Below are positions 5,805 through 6,830 of a DNA stretch of 6,830 nt, one piece after another; position 1 is the stretch's first letter, and every line of letters starts with the position of its first letter. The DNA is from Erysipelothrix rhusiopathiae (GTDB lineage Bacteria; Bacillota_I; Bacilli_A; Erysipelotrichales; Erysipelotrichaceae), in the NCBI GenBank assembly GCA_902797585.1, contig CADBTK010000150.1, positions 1 to 6,830 of the forward strand. Reading direction: 5' to 3'. A program made the position numbers and the translations under genes. The notes under the pieces were generated by a model. That model made no database searches, was not told where the DNA came from, and worked only from the letters and a program-made list of their open reading frames with translations.

Positions 5805-6413
5805 ATGTCAAGAAACACAGGAAGTACTTGGAAAAAGTCTCGTCGTTTAGGTTTCTCTATCTTAGAAAACGAAAAAGAACTTGCACGTCGTAACTATGCA
5901 CCAGGTCAACACGGTAACGGACGCCGAACTAAATTAACTAACTACGGTCTTCAGTTACAAGAAAAACAAAGAATTCGTCATACGTATCAATTAAGCGAAA
6001 AACAATTCGCAATTACGTATAACAAAGCCAGCAAGCGCCAAGGGGCTGCCGGTGAAAACTTATTGGTAATGTTAGAAAGTCGTTTAGACAACCTAGTATA
6101 CCGTATGGGATTTGCCCGTACACGTCGTGGAGCTCGCCAATTGGTAAACCACGGACACGTATTGGTTGATGGTAAAAAGGTAGATATTCCTAGTTGCCAA
6201 ATTAAACCAGGACAAGAAATCGAAATTCGTGAACGTTCTAAAAACAACACATCTATCAATGATGCATTGGAAGCAACTGTTGCTACTGTAGAATTCGTTT
6301 CAGTAGATGCAGACAAGAAAAAAGGAACTTATGTTCGTTACCCAGAACGTAATGAATTGTTCACTGTTCAGCCAATCAACGAATTGTTAGTTGTTGAGTA
6401 CTACAACCGATAA
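5805..6413 (+). CDS. rpsD: 30S ribosomal protein S4
   Basis: Primary 16S rRNA-binding protein that nucleates 30S assembly, helps keep decoding accurate and, in Bacillus, represses its own mRNA. The 202-residue length is normal for the family. Seen: N-terminal TGSTWKKSRRLGFSI and the YAPGQHG block (31-37), then the S4 RNA-binding domain from about residue 91, ESRLDNLVYRMGFARTRRGARQLVNHGHVLVDGKKV. The family ending PERNELFTVQPINELLVVEYYNR follows (180-202). The N-terminal region has no cysteines, so this is the zinc-free form. The start at 5805 is set by AGGAGG and matches the usual protein N-terminus. It is transcribed alone from its own promoter, divergent from ezrA, and ends at a terminator shared with ssb. 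Control by the structured leader is likely. Confidence 0.98.
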   Translation: MSRNTGSTWKKSRRLGFSILENEKELARRNYAPGQHGNGRRTKLTNYGLQLQEKQRIRHTYQLSEKQFAITYNKASKRQGAAGENLLVMLESRLDNLVYRMGFARTRRGARQLVNHGHVLVDGKKVDIPSCQIKPGQEIEIRERSKNNTSINDALEATVATVEFVSVDADKKKGTYVRYPERNELFTVQPINELLVVEYYNR

Positions 6414-6418
6414 GAAAG

Positions 6419-6445
6419 AAAAAAGACGAGCAATCGTCTTTTTTT
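6419..6445. terminator. Bidirectional intrinsic terminator between rpsD and ssb
   Basis: Stem AAAAAAGACGA (6419-6429) pairs with TCGTCTTTTTT (6434-6444) around a GCAA tetraloop, followed by Ts to 6445. Read on the minus strand it is again a hairpin followed by Ts, so it can end both convergent transcripts. It starts five bases after the rpsD stop and overlaps the ssb stop codon (6444-6446). Confidence 0.93.
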
Positions 6446-6755
6446 AATGTCTTAGAAATTCAACTTTTTCAGCTATAAAAGAATAATTATAGTAAGTATG
6501 CTCATCTTTCTCATTCGCAAATGAGGCAATACGTCCTTTTACTGCTAATAAATCATCTATCTTCGTTTTACTACAGATAGTTTCTGCCAATCCTCTCCAA
6601 ACTTCTACTTGGATAATATCACTTTCATAAATACCTTCACTATTAGCAAAAGGACGATTTACTTTTAATCTTACATGACTTACTTTTACACCTGTTGATA
6701 CTTCTTTCATTTGTGGTAATTCCACTACTTTTCCTACAATGCAAAATACGTTCAC
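6444..6755 (-). CDS. ssb: Short single-stranded DNA-binding protein (SSB family) without the acidic tail
   Basis: OB-fold protein expected to coat single-stranded DNA. In 103 residues: the opening strand NVFCIVGKVVELPQMKEVSTG, a SHVRLKVNRPF strand, the characteristic DIIQVEVWRGLAETI (46-60) with Trp53 matching the conserved SSB tryptophan block, LLAVKGRIAS (69-78), and the closing strand YYNYSFIAEKVEFL. It ends there: the Gly/Pro-rich linker and acidic DDDIPF-like tip that recruit repair and replication proteins in normal SSBs are absent. This makes it more like an accessory SSB (compare B. subtilis SsbB, about 113 residues) or another OB-fold protein than the essential SSB; I cannot tell which. 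The start is a GTG at 6755, with AAAGGAG nine bases upstream and no in-frame ATG nearby. It converges on rpsD and shares its terminator. The upstream gene context lies outside the window. Confidence 0.82.
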   Translation of the reverse strand: MNVFCIVGKVVELPQMKEVSTGVKVSHVRLKVNRPFANSEGIYESDIIQVEVWRGLAETICSKTKIDDLLAVKGRIASFANEKDEHTYYNYSFIAEKVEFLRH

Positions 6756-6775
6756 GGGGTTATTCTCCTTTCCGG

Positions 6776-6794
6776 TAATGGAAGTTTTCCATTA
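6776..6794. repeat. Perfect 8-bp inverted repeat upstream of ssb
   Basis: TAATGGAA (6776-6783) and TTCCATTA (6787-6794) are exact inverted copies separated by three bases. The repeat lies 20 bases upstream of the ssb GTG and four bases from its SD. It could be a repressor operator or, in the mRNA, a small hairpin beside the SD. No function is established. Confidence 0.6.
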
Positions 6795-6830
6795 TTTATC
6801 ACCTACCTTCAAATGTATTTTAGAAAAGAA

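Noticed and set aside
5987..6316. A 109-codon frame antisense to rpsD
   Set aside because: It lies wholly opposite a conserved ribosomal protein gene, has no SD and gives no recognisable protein; a shadow of rpsD codon bias.

Overview
The window looks like a chromosomal housekeeping region from an AT-rich, Gram-positive Firmicute. EzrA is restricted to that phylum, ThiI has the short Firmicute form, the Shine-Dalgarno (SD) sites are strong, and promoters are of the sigma-A type. TGA ends one gene, so this is the standard bacterial code and not a Mollicutes code. A gut Erysipelotrichia-like genome is a guess; the sequence does not prove the genus. I see no mobile element, CRISPR array, tRNA, rRNA or sign of recent transfer.

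Layout. On the minus strand, an extended -10 promoter near 5570 starts a tight four-gene operon: ezrA (3766-5538), a cysteine desulfurase of the NifS family (2632-3762), thiI (1458-2648) and an unrecognised four-helix membrane protein (745-1446). The operon ends in a clear intrinsic terminator (727-758) that contains the last stop codon. Directly after it, also on the minus strand, lies rlmA (21-713), a 23S rRNA guanine methyltransferase. It has a perfect TATAAT six bases before its ATG and no SD, so it may be made as a leaderless mRNA. It also appears shortened at its C-terminus.

Divergent from ezrA is rpsD (5805-6413, ribosomal protein S4). It has a good promoter (5616-5644) and a leader of about 150 nt that folds on paper into a nested multi-helix structure, followed by a hairpin that abuts the SD. 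This fits the known autoregulation of rpsD by S4 in Bacillus. rpsD converges on a short SSB-like gene (6444-6755, GTG start), and a bidirectional terminator lies between them. Upstream of ssb, at the window edge, are a perfect 8-bp inverted repeat and a possible 10-codon mini-ORF.

How the genes work together. The desulfurase and ThiI form a sulfur relay for 4-thiouridine in tRNA (and possibly thiamin thiazole): the desulfurase supplies persulfide to a ThiI that has no rhodanese domain. EzrA controls FtsZ ring assembly and shares only transcription with them. The grouping of ezrA, desulfurase and thiI near a divergent rpsD resembles, from memory, the Bacillus subtilis arrangement. RlmA and S4 are ribosome functions. 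The points most worth a second look are the leaderless, truncated rlmA, the rpsD leader RNA, and the unexplained elements upstream of the tail-less ssb. I did not find a convincing new multi-gene system.
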